From the NCBI GenBank assembly GCA_014324065.1, contig JACOMV010000027.1:1-35550 (forward strand): a stretch of DNA of 35,550 bases, given 5' to 3'. A model generated the notes under the pieces. The model did no database searches and was not told the origin of the DNA. It was given only the letters and a program-made list of their open reading frames with translations. Made by a program: the position numbers and the translations under genes. The stretch is from Hormoscilla sp. SP12CHS1. Its GTDB lineage: Bacteria > Cyanobacteriota > Cyanobacteriia > Cyanobacteriales > Desertifilaceae. Below are positions 7,001-14,107 of this stretch, piece by piece. Numbering within the stretch: the stretch's first letter is position 1; every line of letters starts with the position of its first letter.

Positions 7001-9711
7001 CTATTGCAGAAATAACTAGAAGCAGGACTCTTAGTGGAAAGATGACCATCTCCCAGCAAATAAGCCACTAGCTTGATTTGAGCGTCTGATATTTCACTGC
7101 TATGATCGAATCGTGTCCGAGAGCGCCCACCCTGGTGGGCGTCTCTGGACACGATCGGGATGTTTTTGGCCAGGCCAATGCGATCGCCCACCTGAAAATC
7201 TCCCAGAGGCTTCCATCCTAACAGGGTGTAGAAAAGATGATCCGCCGTTGCCCTAATTTTGCGGTTAGTTTTAGTGGTAATCTCCCAAACAGAGCGCATC
7301 CCATTAGGATAAATTTCTTCTATTGGCTGCTGCGTAATCTTCTGGGTCTGCAAATCCAGGGAGAATACTTTTCTACCCAGCCAATACTCTGGGTTGGAGG
7401 CAACTTCACTCAGGATCACCTTACCACCGGTTGCTGCATCAATTATTTCGGTCGAGCCACTCAAGCAGCGACGCAATAAGTCCGCTTGACCCAAGGAATA
7501 TCCTCCTAATTCCTGAGCGATTCTCATGATTTGCTCTTGGTAGACCATCACCGCATAAGTTTCTTTGAGAATCGGCTCTAACATGGGATGTTCGTATTCA
7601 ATGGGTTCGTGACCGTGCTTGCGATCGATAAATTTATCAACCAGTCCCGCATCCAAAGGTCCAGGTCGGTACAGGGCTAGAATCGAAGATATATCTTCTA
7701 TATTATCAGGCTTCAATTTCTGCACTACCTTACGTATTCCCGAAGATTCCAATTGAAAGATGCCTTCTAAATCTCCTTTTCCTAGCATTTCGTAAGTCTT
7801 TTTAATATCTGGGGGGATTTTCTTTACCGTTCCTTTGGCAATAATGTCTCTCGCCTTTCTCTCCTGTAGAGGTAACTGGTCTGGATCTATATCTAATTTA
7901 TGATTTTCTTTAATCAGTTCTACGGTATTCTGGATAATAGTCAAGTTTTTCAATCCCAGAAAGTCCATTTTTAACAGACCCAGAGATTCCAGTTCTTCCA
8001 TAGAATACTGGGTGATCGCCGCCCCTTCATTATTCTTTTGCAGCGGCACAATTTCATCCAACGGTTCCGCTGAAATCACCACCCCCGCTGCATGCACGCC
8101 AGCGCTTTTGTTTGTCCCTTCCAACCGCATCGCCATATCTATCCACTGGCGGACCGGGATTTCGCCAGTGATTTCTCCGCGATCGTCTTTAACTTTAACT
8201 TTGCCATTTTCGTATGCTTCTTTGAACTTCGGTTCTGGCGACTCATCGGAAATCATCTTCTTCAGTTTTGCTGGTTTCCCCCGCGCTACCGGGATGTATT
8301 TCGCCATCCGATCTGCGTCTCCGTAGGAAACACCCAAAACTCTGGCCACATCTTTGAGAACGGCCTTGGAAGTCATCCGGTTAAAAGTAATAATTTGGGC
8401 TACATTTTCTCTACCATACTTCGCCGTCACATATTTAATCATGTCATCCCTTCTTTCAATGCAAAAATCAGAGTCAATATCCGGCATTGATTTCCGTTCG
8501 GGATTGAGAAATCGTTCAAATAGCAGTCCGTGATGTACGGGATCTATATTAGTAATTTTCAGGGCATAGGCCACCAGAGAACCCGCTGCACTTCCCCGTC
8601 CCGGCCCCACTGGAATATGATTTTCTCTGGCATAATCTATATAATCCCAAACTACTAAGAAGTAACTGGAAAATTTCTTTTCCTGCATTACTTTCAGCTC
8701 AATTTCCAACCGTTCTTTATATTCTGGATAGCGCGTTTCGATTTCCTTGCGTCCTTTGCAGTTTAGCCGTTCTTCCAGTCCTTTCCATGTTTTTTCCTCA
8801 AGAAAACTATCTGGTGTATGGCCTTCCTTCTGATAATTGGGGATGCGCGGTGCCCCCATTATGTCATATGCTTGCACCTTATCCGCCACTTCTACCGTGT
8901 TCGCGATCGCCTCTTCGATCGCCTTATCTGGCAAATGATCTCTAAACAGCTGCTTCATCTCCTCTGCTGACTTGAGATACTCCGTCCCGCTGTAGCGAAA
9001 AGTACGCTTTTCATCATTAAATAACTTATTCGTGTTAATACAAAGTAGGGCATCGTGAGCTTCTACATCATAGCAGTCAATATAATGGGAATCATTCGTC
9101 GCCACTACCTTAATTTCCAGTTCCTGGGCCATCTCCCATATTTCCACATTAACTATTCTATCTTCCTGGTAACCGTGGTCTTGGATCTCTAAATAGTAAT
9201 CATCTCCAAATATTTCTTTGTACCATTTTGCCACTTCCCAAGCTTCTCCTGCTCGATCGTTGAGAATTAGCTTTGGCACTTCTCCCGCCCGGCAACCACT
9301 GGTTACTATCAGACCTTCATGGTATTCTGCTAGCAATTCTTTTGTGATACAAGGACGGGCAAATATCCCGCTGCCTCGCTTTCCCTCTAGATGGGACTTT
9401 GTCGTCAGCTTGACTAGATTTTTATAGCCCTGTGTATTTTTCGCCAACACTGTTTGGTGATGGTGGCTGTACTTCCCTTTATTATTTTTAATTGTTTCAT
9501 TTATCACATACATTTCATTGCCGATAATTGGCCTAATATTTTTGCTCCTGCAAACCTTAATCAGCTCTATCGCCCCATACATTACCCCGTGGTCCGTCAG
9601 GGCGATCGCCTCCATACCCAACTCTTTAGCTCTATCTACCAATTCTGGCAGTTGAGAAGCACCATCCAGCAGACTATAATCACTGTGAATATGTAGACCT
9701 ACAAAATCCAT
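4096..9711 (-). CDS. dnaE: DNA polymerase III alpha subunit with in-frame intein
   Basis: This is the catalytic subunit of the replicative DNA polymerase. The ORF track starts at 9756, but homology begins at the internal ATG at 9711 (MDFVGLHIHSDYSLLDG), the start of the PHP domain. The C-family active-site segment MPDIDSDFCIERR is intact. Following the palm/fingers, residues LLRR|C are interrupted by a 448-residue intein, after which CIGKKKVDEMQKHRE continues the polymerase; the spliced protein would be about 1,423 residues. The site where most cyanobacteria split dnaE with a trans-splicing intein (AEY|CFNKSHS) is here continuous, so the gene is in one piece. An OB-fold (TGKAEAIVFPKSYE) is followed by an acidic Pro/Glu/Ser-rich insert containing DDFSGTKPQSEPE, part of which comes from the dispersed DFSGTV repeat, before a conserved C-terminal region. 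gatA lies upstream on the same strand, with a hairpin between. Confidence 0.96.
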   Translation of the reverse strand: MDFVGLHIHSDYSLLDGASQLPELVDRAKELGMEAIALTDHGVMYGAIELIKVCRSKNIRPIIGNEMYVINETIKNNKGKYSHHHQTVLAKNTQGYKNLVKLTTKSHLEGKRGSGIFARPCITKELLAEYHEGLIVTSGCRAGEVPKLILNDRAGEAWEVAKWYKEIFGDDYYLEIQDHGYQEDRIVNVEIWEMAQELEIKVVATNDSHYIDCYDVEAHDALLCINTNKLFNDEKRTFRYSGTEYLKSAEEMKQLFRDHLPDKAIEEAIANTVEVADKVQAYDIMGAPRIPNYQKEGHTPDSFLEEKTWKGLEERLNCKGRKEIETRYPEYKERLEIELKVMQEKKFSSYFLVVWDYIDYARENHIPVGPGRGSAAGSLVAYALKITNIDPVHHGLLFERFLNPERKSMPDIDSDFCIERRDDMIKYVTAKYGRENVAQIITFNRMTSKAVLKDVARVLGVSYGDADRMAKYIPVARGKPAKLKKMISDESPEPKFKEAYENGKVKVKDDRGEITGEIPVRQWIDMAMRLEGTNKSAGVHAAGVVISAEPLDEIVPLQKNNEGAAITQYSMEELESLGLLKMDFLGLKNLTIIQNTVELIKENHKLDIDPDQLPLQERKARDIIAKGTVKKIPPDIKKTYEMLGKGDLEGIFQLESSGIRKVVQKLKPDNIEDISSILALYRPGPLDAGLVDKFIDRKHGHEPIEYEHPMLEPILKETYAVMVYQEQIMRIAQELGGYSLGQADLLRRCLSGSTEIIDAATGGKVILSEVASNPEYWLGRKVFSLDLQTQKITQQPIEEIYPNGMRSVWEITTKTNRKIRATADHLFYTLLGWKPLGDFQVGDRIGLAKNIPIVSRDAHQGGRSRTRFDHSSEISDAQIKLVAYLLGDGHLSTKSPASSYFCNSDMDIIADFNDCAYKLFGSTAPVDYQLHAGRKSVFYARIGFVSAFNSWVDSHVKRAHSRDKEIPSWVYLLSKSQLQLFLGTLWSTDGSFDTRLGHADYTSTSSVLIIQVQHLLLRLGIVALFNVKKIKYKGNPHISYRAQITGREDMLKFCELVQPYLSSDKWEQAQRCYLVIKDKQLNYSKHTIPAEVIGLIAKAKKDSGMTWAEIDRSVGAKQKTMSSGLNFQKSSTRSLSRHRVQNFATAFQNPELMNIAESEIFWDRIVSIEYIGDEEVFDLTIRSTHNLIANDFIAHNCIGKKKVDEMQKHRERFIDGSMKNGVKKRIAESLFDQMVKFAEYCFNKSHSTAYAYVTYQTAYLKANYPEEYMAVLLSENSDDQDKVQKYIANCKKMGIEVEGPDINRSGVKFRPERKKILFGLSAVKNLGTNAIESIIKARKEGGEFQDLASMCDRLDLQAVNKRALEALIKCGACDRINYNRHQLAEYIPKVTEWAQKNKNSLNSGLQMTLFDMENFKTPAPELPVVKDFTVQEKLQFEKEYLGYYVSAHPLTSVQRPDDAIDLKKLEEQKGRTQIKVLVMLTEVKQHITKKGDHMAFLQIEDLTGKAEAIVFPKSYEDIEELLVPDRPRILIGKPDRQDEQKVQLIVDNAEKPEQQRMLSAPQWEPEIDDFQPSEEQLMSDDFSGTKPQSEPEIDRFEMYGKEDRGRSSIASFDQPPKQEIEMEPQSEPEENESIVKSEQRLVRVQSYVFPDSDRFRSPTQTKGEIDQLKLRHLKSVQLTAKKLGLDPINLSQLSQQHPQVAVRVVARIEEVYHTEHEPKGSRLLLEDLTGSGVAIVKPELYQKIGSSLSEDSFVMLWGKAQQQDAERWWLMVSDAVPIEPNYLVVMKLNDKMASSKTFQNQLSSRLKDLSGETNKPKVPVLAIVEGKDFHIRRVIRFGHEFWVQDPENAVKIIASLRELRNNQVWLQSLSQ
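4955..4972 (-). repeat. DFSGTV-type repeat inside dnaE
   Basis: TGTTCCGGAAAAATCG matches the core of the repeat clustered at 816-1839. It is read in the dnaE frame as DDFSGTK, the same frame as in the coiled-coil gene. It sits in the acidic linker after the OB-fold, where insertions should be tolerated. Confidence 0.8.
6124..7467 (-). other. DnaE intein with LAGLIDADG-type homing endonuclease
   Basis: This in-frame segment of 448 codons begins with Cys (CLSGSTEII) and ends HN before a Cys +1 extein residue, matching class 1 intein chemistry. Block B shows TADHLFYTLLG with the conserved T-x-x-H. Two dodecapeptide endonuclease motifs are visible, LVAYLLGDGHLS and LFLGTLWSTDGSFD, each with the acidic residue expected of a LAGLIDADG enzyme. 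Block F (VSIEYIGDEEVFDLTI) and block G (NLIANDFIAHN) close the splicing domain. All motifs look intact, so splicing and endonuclease activity are plausible. The insertion point is in a conserved polymerase segment (LRR|C-IGKKK), distinct from the canonical split DnaE intein site. Confidence 0.93.
7112..7153. repeat. Near-perfect hairpin repeat inside the intein
   Basis: CGTGTCCGAGAGCGCCCACC (7112-7131) and its complement at 7134-7153 pair with 18 of 20 matches around a 2-nt loop. It is read through in frame as part of SRDAHQGGRSRTRFD, between splicing block B and the first endonuclease motif. Its centre (GCCCACC/GGTGGGC) is shared with hairpins at 9741-9757 and about 28206-28222, marking it as a dispersed palindrome. 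Confidence 0.8.
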
Positions 9712-9740
9712 AATTGTTAATTGGTTAAATCTCGATCCCT

Positions 9741-9757
9741 GGTGGGCAGCGCCCACC
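9741..9757 (-). terminator. GGTGGGC-AGC-GCCCACC hairpin between gatA and dnaE
   Basis: A 7-bp perfect GC-rich stem with a 3-nt loop lies between the gatA stop and the dnaE start. No T-run follows on the minus strand, so it is either a weak terminator/attenuator or simply a copy of the dispersed GGTGGGC palindrome. Confidence 0.4.
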
Positions 9758-9780
9758 TAACCCATCTCCATATTTTACAA

Positions 9781-11235
9781 CTAAATCGGGGGTTTTTTTA
9801 AATGCCAGCTCGTCGTTTGCTCGTAGGCATTCGCCACTTCCAACAGATGGTCTTCTCGCAGTACCTTGCCTATTAATTGTAGACCGATCGGTAGTCCTTT
9901 GTCATCAAACCCACAGGGCATACTTAAAGCTGGCAGTCCTGCCATATTAACTGGGATAGTCATCAAGTCCAATAAGTACATACTCAAGGGGTCTTCTGTT
10001 TTTTCCCCCGCCTTAAAAGCCGTCGTCGGAGTCGTGGGACAGGCCAATATATCTACCTTAGCAAAAGCCTGATCGAAGTCTTCCTTAATTAAAGTCCGGA
10101 CCTTTTGCGCCTTGAGATAGTAAGCATCATAATACCCCGCCGAGAGAGCATAAGTCCCAATCATAATCCGGCGTTTCACTTCGGCCCCAAAGCCTAAAGC
10201 CCGAGTAGAACCATACATAGATAGGAGATTATCCCCCTCCGCCCGCAAGCCATATTTTACCCCATCATAACGGGCCAGATTCGCTGACGCTTCCGAAGGA
10301 GCAATAATGTAGTAGGCTGGCAGACCGTAGCGGAAACGGGGACAGGAAACTATCTGAACCTCTGCTCCCAAGTCCTGTAGATGTTCGATCGCCTTTTTCA
10401 CCGTCTCTTCTACTACCGGTTCTAACCCCGAACCAAAGGTTTCTGTAATCACCCCGATTCTCAGGCGTCCTCTGACCTTAAAATTGGGTTTGAGCATCCC
10501 CACATAGTCGGGAACCTCAGCCTTCAGACTGGTAGCATCTTTGGGATCGTAACCCGCGATCGCCTGCAACACAATCGCCGCATCTTCTACTGTACGACCC
10601 AATGGTCCAATTTGATCCAGAGAGGAAGCAAAAGCCACCAACCCATAACGAGACACCCGACCGTAAGTAGGCTTGAGACCGAAGATGCCGCAGAACGATG
10701 CCGGTTGGCGAATCGAGCCTCCCGTATCCGAACCCACAGCCACCACTGATTGAGAGGATGCTACCGCAGCGGCTGAGCCACCGGAGGAACCTCCCGGCAC
10801 CCGGGATAGATCCCAAGGGTTAGCCGTCCCTTGAAAAGCAGAAGTCTCCGTCGAACCTCCCATCGCGAACTCGTCCAGATTAGTTTTCCCCACCATCACC
10901 GCACCCGCCGCTGCCAGTTTTTCTGTCACCGTTGAGGAGTAAGGTGGCACAAAACCTTCCAGAATGCGGGAACCACAAGTCGTGGGGAGCCCTCGAGTAC
11001 AGAGATTGTCCTTGATGGCGATCGGGATACCTGCCAGCAGTCCAATTTCTTCTCCTGCGGCGATTTTAGCATCCACTGCCTTTGCCTGTTCCAGAGCCCG
11101 ATCGGCTGTCACGCACAAGAAGCTGTGTAACTTTGGATCCAAGGTCTCTATGCGATCGAGGGCTGCTTGGGTTATTTCTGTAGCCGAACGTTCTTTATCG
11201 ATCAGTTGATTGTGCAACTCCCGAATGGATGCCAT
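9781..11235 (-). CDS. gatA: Asp-tRNA(Asn)/Glu-tRNA(Gln) amidotransferase subunit A
   Basis: GatA is the glutaminase subunit of the GatCAB complex, which amidates misacylated Glu-tRNA(Gln) and Asp-tRNA(Asn). At 484 residues it has normal length. The amidase-signature Ser-cisSer-Lys triad is visible: Lys75 in [12 protein letters not shown], the cis-Ser in the [14 protein letters not shown] segment with the nucleophilic Ser just after, and the glycine-rich [18 protein letters not shown] at 11235 is preceded by AGAAGG at suitable spacing. It is alone on the minus strand, upstream of dnaE; gatB and gatC are not in the window, consistent with the dispersed gat genes of cyanobacteria. Nothing looks degraded. 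Confidence 0.97.
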   Translation of the reverse strand: MASIRELHNQLIDKERSATEITQAALDRIETLDPKLHSFLCVTADRALEQAKAVDAKIAAGEEIGLLAGIPIAIKDNLCTRGLPTTCGSRILEGFVPPYSSTVTEKLAAAGAVMVGKTNLDEFAMGGSTETSAFQGTANPWDLSRVPGGSSGGSAAAVASSQSVVAVGSDTGGSIRQPASFCGIFGLKPTYGRVSRYGLVAFASSLDQIGPLGRTVEDAAIVLQAIAGYDPKDATSLKAEVPDYVGMLKPNFKVRGRLRIGVITETFGSGLEPVVEETVKKAIEHLQDLGAEVQIVSCPRFRYGLPAYYIIAPSEASANLARYDGVKYGLRAEGDNLLSMYGSTRALGFGAEVKRRIMIGTYALSAGYYDAYYLKAQKVRTLIKEDFDQAFAKVDILACPTTPTTAFKAGEKTEDPLSMYLLDLMTIPVNMAGLPALSMPCGFDDKGLPIGLQLIGKVLREDHLLEVANAYEQTTSWHLKKPPI

Positions 11236-11312
11236 GCTTGTACCTTCTCTAATCTTCCGTCCCTATTTTACTATAAGTCAAGCCCGTCTAATTTCTCTAT
11301 CCTACCACGATG

Positions 11313-11356
11313 TGCTTCCGATGTGCGAATAGCGCGCATCGCACATCGGAAGCACC
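11313..11356. repeat. Perfect 16-bp-arm palindrome upstream of gatA
   Basis: GTGCTTCCGATGTGCG (11313-11328) is perfectly complementary to 11341-11356, with a 12-nt loop rich in GCGC. There is no T-run on either strand, so it is better read as a palindromic repeat or structured leader than as a terminator. The rest of 11236-11703 contains one HIP1 site and a GCGC-rich stretch but no gene I can support. Confidence 0.7.
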
Positions 11357-11703
11357 TATCATCCCTCAATACCCACAGCTCTATTTTTTTACGAAACGTC
11401 ACTGCAACTTAGATCCGATTGCACGGCTGGCGCCGCGCTGCGCGATCCGATTTCCCCCTAGGCGATCGCTTCTTTATTCTCACTGCATTCTATCATTTCT
11501 TTAGCAGCACTTATCTACGCCTTCTGACTCATTTTTTGAGATGATTAAATATTCTACTGTTAACCCATACAGGAGCAATAGACAGGACAACGGAATAAGA
11601 CCAAATTACAGACAGCGAATCGTCAATCAACGAGCGAGATATGGATGGCCGACAGCGAATATACAGGCCATTATCCAGTGACTCGACGATGGTTAGTAAA
11701 TCT

Positions 11704-11991
11704 TTACATCTGGCCATTGAGGAATGGTGTCCTAGCTGCTGGCGCCGTCAACTCCCCCACCCACTCTTCAAAAATTGTCAGATTTATCGGTTTGCAGCGC
11801 TTAACCACAACTGTAATGCCGATCGCCCCTTCCTTTTCCAAGTCTTCTATGTATCCTGACTGGGCTACTTCCGCTTCATTCTTGTTCGTAAACGGTCCGA
11901 AATAGTAGGTACAACGGGGGGTATCGGTGACAATTTCCACCCACCATGCTAAACCCAGGGCGTTCAGAGCGCTAATCATCAATTCTTTCAT
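11704..11991 (-). CDS. DUF1816 domain protein
   Basis: This small (95-residue) cyanobacterial protein matches the DUF1816 family, with LGLAWWVEIVTDTPRCTYYF, GPFTNKNEAEVAQSGYIEDL and a C-terminal IGITVVVKRCKPINLTIFEEW. The fold resembles short phycobilisome-linker-like (CpcD-type) domains in some family descriptions, but a function is not established. ATG at 11991 is preceded by AAGAGGT at good spacing on the minus strand, supporting the start. The tail after LTIFEEW (VGELTAPAARTPFLNGQM) is probably variable. It lies between rlmB and gatA on the same strand, with long gaps on both sides, so it is likely transcribed on its own. Confidence 0.85.
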   Translation of the reverse strand: MKELMISALNALGLAWWVEIVTDTPRCTYYFGPFTNKNEAEVAQSGYIEDLEKEGAIGITVVVKRCKPINLTIFEEWVGELTAPAARTPFLNGQM

Positions 11992-12095
11992 TTCTTTTAC
12001 CTCTTTATCAATGTTTGAGCGATATTATCCGGTGGTCCACAGAGGTTGGGTGCGTTACATTTTGTTATGGCTCGTTACTTTTCTTGTTTCACTGC

Positions 12096-13013
12096 TTAAC
12101 TATTCTTTACATTATTACCCAAATTCAAGGTATTTTCCCAGCGCTGACGAAAAATTTCATAAAGACTCATGGCCGCTGCTACCGATGCATTCAAGGTTGG
12201 GGTATGTCCCAGCAGCGGGATGGAGATCAACAGGTCGCAGTAGCGTTGTGTCAACATACTCAGACCTTCGCCTTCCGACCCTACTACTAATACCACCGGT
12301 CCAGTAAACTTAACAGCCTGTATTGGCTGACTAGCGGATGCGGCAGTGCCATAGATCCAAAAACCAGCCTCTTTCAATTCTTCCAAGGCCCGACTGAGAT
12401 TGACAACCCGGGCAACTGGAAAATATTCTAAAGATCCTGCCGCCACCTTCATCACCGTCGAAGTGACACCGGAGGCCCGGCGTTGGGGAATCACCAGTCC
12501 CTGACTCCCCAAAGCCTCTGCTGTGCGGATAATGGCACCTAAGTTTTGAGGGTCAGTAATGCCATCGGCTACCACCAGTACCGGTTGTTCGGAAAGAGAT
12601 TTGGCTTTTGCGATCAGTTCGCCCAGGTTAATGTAGGCGTAGGGCGCTACTGTTGCTGCCACACCCTGGTGATTGGCGTGACTGGTAATCTGGTCCAGAC
12701 GCCGGTAGGAAACCTCATCGATGACTGTGCCAGTTGCCTTCGCTTGCAGCAGCTGGGAGTGAAAGCGAGGATCGTAGCGCATGCGTTCCGCGATCCAGAC
12801 TCGGTTTAAGCGGCGCTTACCTCTCAGGGCCGCTAGGACAGTATGAATGCCGTAGATTAAATCAGTCTCTCGGTCAGTTGCTTGTGGGTCGGGGGCGACT
12901 ATGGCTGCTGGCGGTCGCGAGTTCCCTATAGGTTTCAGGCGCGATGGCTCGATCTTGGGTTTGTCCGGTTTCCTCCGCTGAGACTGAAGTTTTCGATTTT
13001 TTGGGGCTGCCAT
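12096..13013 (-). CDS. rlmB: 23S rRNA 2'-O-methyltransferase RlmB-like (SpoU/TrmH family)
   Basis: RlmB methylates the ribose of G2251 in the peptidyl-transferase region of 23S rRNA. The protein has a basic, disordered N-terminal tail (~50 residues, [16 protein letters not shown]), then a substrate-binding domain beginning [13 protein letters not shown]. The SPOUT methyltransferase knot follows, with motif 1 [13 protein letters not shown], motif 2 [12 protein letters not shown] and motif 3 [22 protein letters not shown]. Motif 3 has TLN where SLN is more usual, a conservative change. Length (305) is normal for cyanobacteria with the basic extension. It lies 140 bp downstream of mrnC, another 23S rRNA maturation gene, on the same strand. 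RlmB versus another TrmH-type specificity rests on the overall pattern. Confidence 0.92.
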   Translation of the reverse strand: MAAPKNRKLQSQRRKPDKPKIEPSRLKPIGNSRPPAAIVAPDPQATDRETDLIYGIHTVLAALRGKRRLNRVWIAERMRYDPRFHSQLLQAKATGTVIDEVSYRRLDQITSHANHQGVAATVAPYAYINLGELIAKAKSLSEQPVLVVADGITDPQNLGAIIRTAEALGSQGLVIPQRRASGVTSTVMKVAAGSLEYFPVARVVNLSRALEELKEAGFWIYGTAASASQPIQAVKFTGPVVLVVGSEGEGLSMLTQRYCDLLISIPLLGHTPTLNASVAAAMSLYEIFRQRWENTLNLGNNVKNS

Positions 13014-13153
13014 AGAGTTGTCGTTGCCTCCAGAGGGTAGTTTACTGTATCAATCTGACATTAATCTGTGATCGTTGACACAATTTAGACCCAAAGTTGT
13101 CAGTTGTCAGTTGTCAATCTTGAATTTTGAATGAGAGAATTTTGAACTTTCAG

Positions 13154-13582
13154 TCATCCTTCCAGAACCAGCTGTGCCAACAACTGGTTCAATCGCTGGC
13201 AGTCTGTAAGGTATAGGTATCCGATCAAAGTCTCTAAGCTAGTAGCTTGCTGGTATGTTTCTGGGTCTAAGCGTCGGGGACATCCTGTAGCGCCGTTCCG
13301 TCCGCGCTTCAAAATTTCCAGTTCTACTGGAGTGAGGTGAGGTTCTAAAGAGTGTAAATGTCGTGCCTGACTTTCTGCTCGTACCTGGGCCACCACCTGA
13401 TGATGATAATCCCGCGATCGCTTGGGGGGCATCAGGTAATGGGTGCGGATATGTAGTTCATAGACAGCATCTCCTAAATAAGCCAATGCCGAGGGCGAAA
13501 GTCGTTTGATATCTGCCGGTGACAATGACAAACCCGGCTGAGTATTAAAGACCACCTGTTCCAAGATAGCAAACCTCACCAA
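13154..13582 (-). CDS. mrnC: Mini-ribonuclease III (23S rRNA maturation)
   Basis: Mini-III is an RNase III catalytic domain without a dsRNA-binding domain that trims 23S rRNA precursor ends. The family signature [19 protein letters not shown] contains the catalytic Asp, and the second acidic patch appears in [25 protein letters not shown] is the conserved loop region. At 142 residues it has the expected size. The track start is TTG at 13582 with a GTG immediately after. There is no clear ribosome-binding site, and a hairpin lies just upstream, so the exact start is uncertain. It precedes rlmB on the same strand, linking two 23S rRNA maturation enzymes. The acidic site looks intact. Confidence 0.9.
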   Translation of the reverse strand: MVRFAILEQVVFNTQPGLSLSPADIKRLSPSALAYLGDAVYELHIRTHYLMPPKRSRDYHHQVVAQVRAESQARHLHSLEPHLTPVELEILKRGRNGATGCPRRLDPETYQQATSLETLIGYLYLTDCQRLNQLLAQLVLEG

Positions 13583-13585
13583 AAC

Positions 13586-13615
13586 AAGCTATCCAGAAAA
13601 ACCTCTGGATAGCTT
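13586..13615 (-). terminator. Hairpin terminator after the STAS gene
   Basis: AAGCTATCCAGA (13586-13597) pairs perfectly with TCTGGATAGCTT (13604-13615) around a 6-nt loop, and TGTTTTGG follows on the minus strand. It lies between the STAS-gene stop and the mrnC start, so it most likely ends transcripts from carA/STAS. It could also shape the mrnC 5' leader. Confidence 0.6.
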
Positions 13616-13678
13616 TCTGATAGTGCTGCGCTGGGGGCACGCTCCGGGACCCCTACGCTGCCAGATGCGGTTGGTGGC

Positions 13679-14071
13679 TCAAGACGTCTGGTTCTGGACA
13701 TGTTCGACCGCCTCATCTATCGAGTTCCGCAAGGACAAGAACTTCTCTAGTCGAACTAGCTTCACAGTTTGAGTCACGCGAGCATTTGAGATGATTTGCA
13801 AACTACCTTCGGAAGTTTGAGTCTTCTTGACCAGTTGCACTAATGCTCCTAGGCCAGAACTGTCAACAAAGTCTATCGTCGAGAGGTCCAAAATAATATT
13901 GGTCGGACCCTCATCGATATACATGCCGATCTTCTTACGAAAAGCTGGCTCGGAAAAGGCGTCTAACAAACCAGCGAGGCGAAATATTTGATAATTTTCC
14001 CTGACATCACGAGTGCCTCTTAAACTAACGGTCAGGGTTAGTGGCTCAGGAATAAAACCCCCTCCTATCAA
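13679..14071 (-). CDS. STAS-domain anti-sigma factor antagonist
   Basis: This single-domain STAS protein of the SpoIIAA/RsbV type is ~125 residues long. The core DLSTIDFVDSSGLGALVQLV contains the Ser normally phosphorylated by a partner serine kinase to control binding. The N-terminal VSLRGTRDVRENYQIFRLAG and the C-terminal TQTVKLVRLEKFLSL are typical of a cyanobacterial subfamily. The track start is TTG at 14071, but the strong AGGAGGGG lies inside the first codons. The next in-frame start-like codon at good spacing is ATT at 14053, giving a protein beginning just before PEPLTLTVSLRG. The gene begins 37 bp after carA on the same strand and ends in a hairpin. Its partner kinase and sigma regulator are not in the window. 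Confidence 0.88.
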   Translation of the reverse strand: MIGGGFIPEPLTLTVSLRGTRDVRENYQIFRLAGLLDAFSEPAFRKKIGMYIDEGPTNIILDLSTIDFVDSSGLGALVQLVKKTQTSEGSLQIISNARVTQTVKLVRLEKFLSLRNSIDEAVEHVQNQTS

Positions 14072-14107
14072 TATTTTGTTTGGCTCTATCAGGATCGATG
14101 ATCTAGA

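Noticed and set aside
11529-11717. 62-residue minus-strand ORF before DUF1816
   Set aside because: No ribosome-binding site, no recognisable motif, overlaps the end of the DUF1816 gene and has unremarkable composition.
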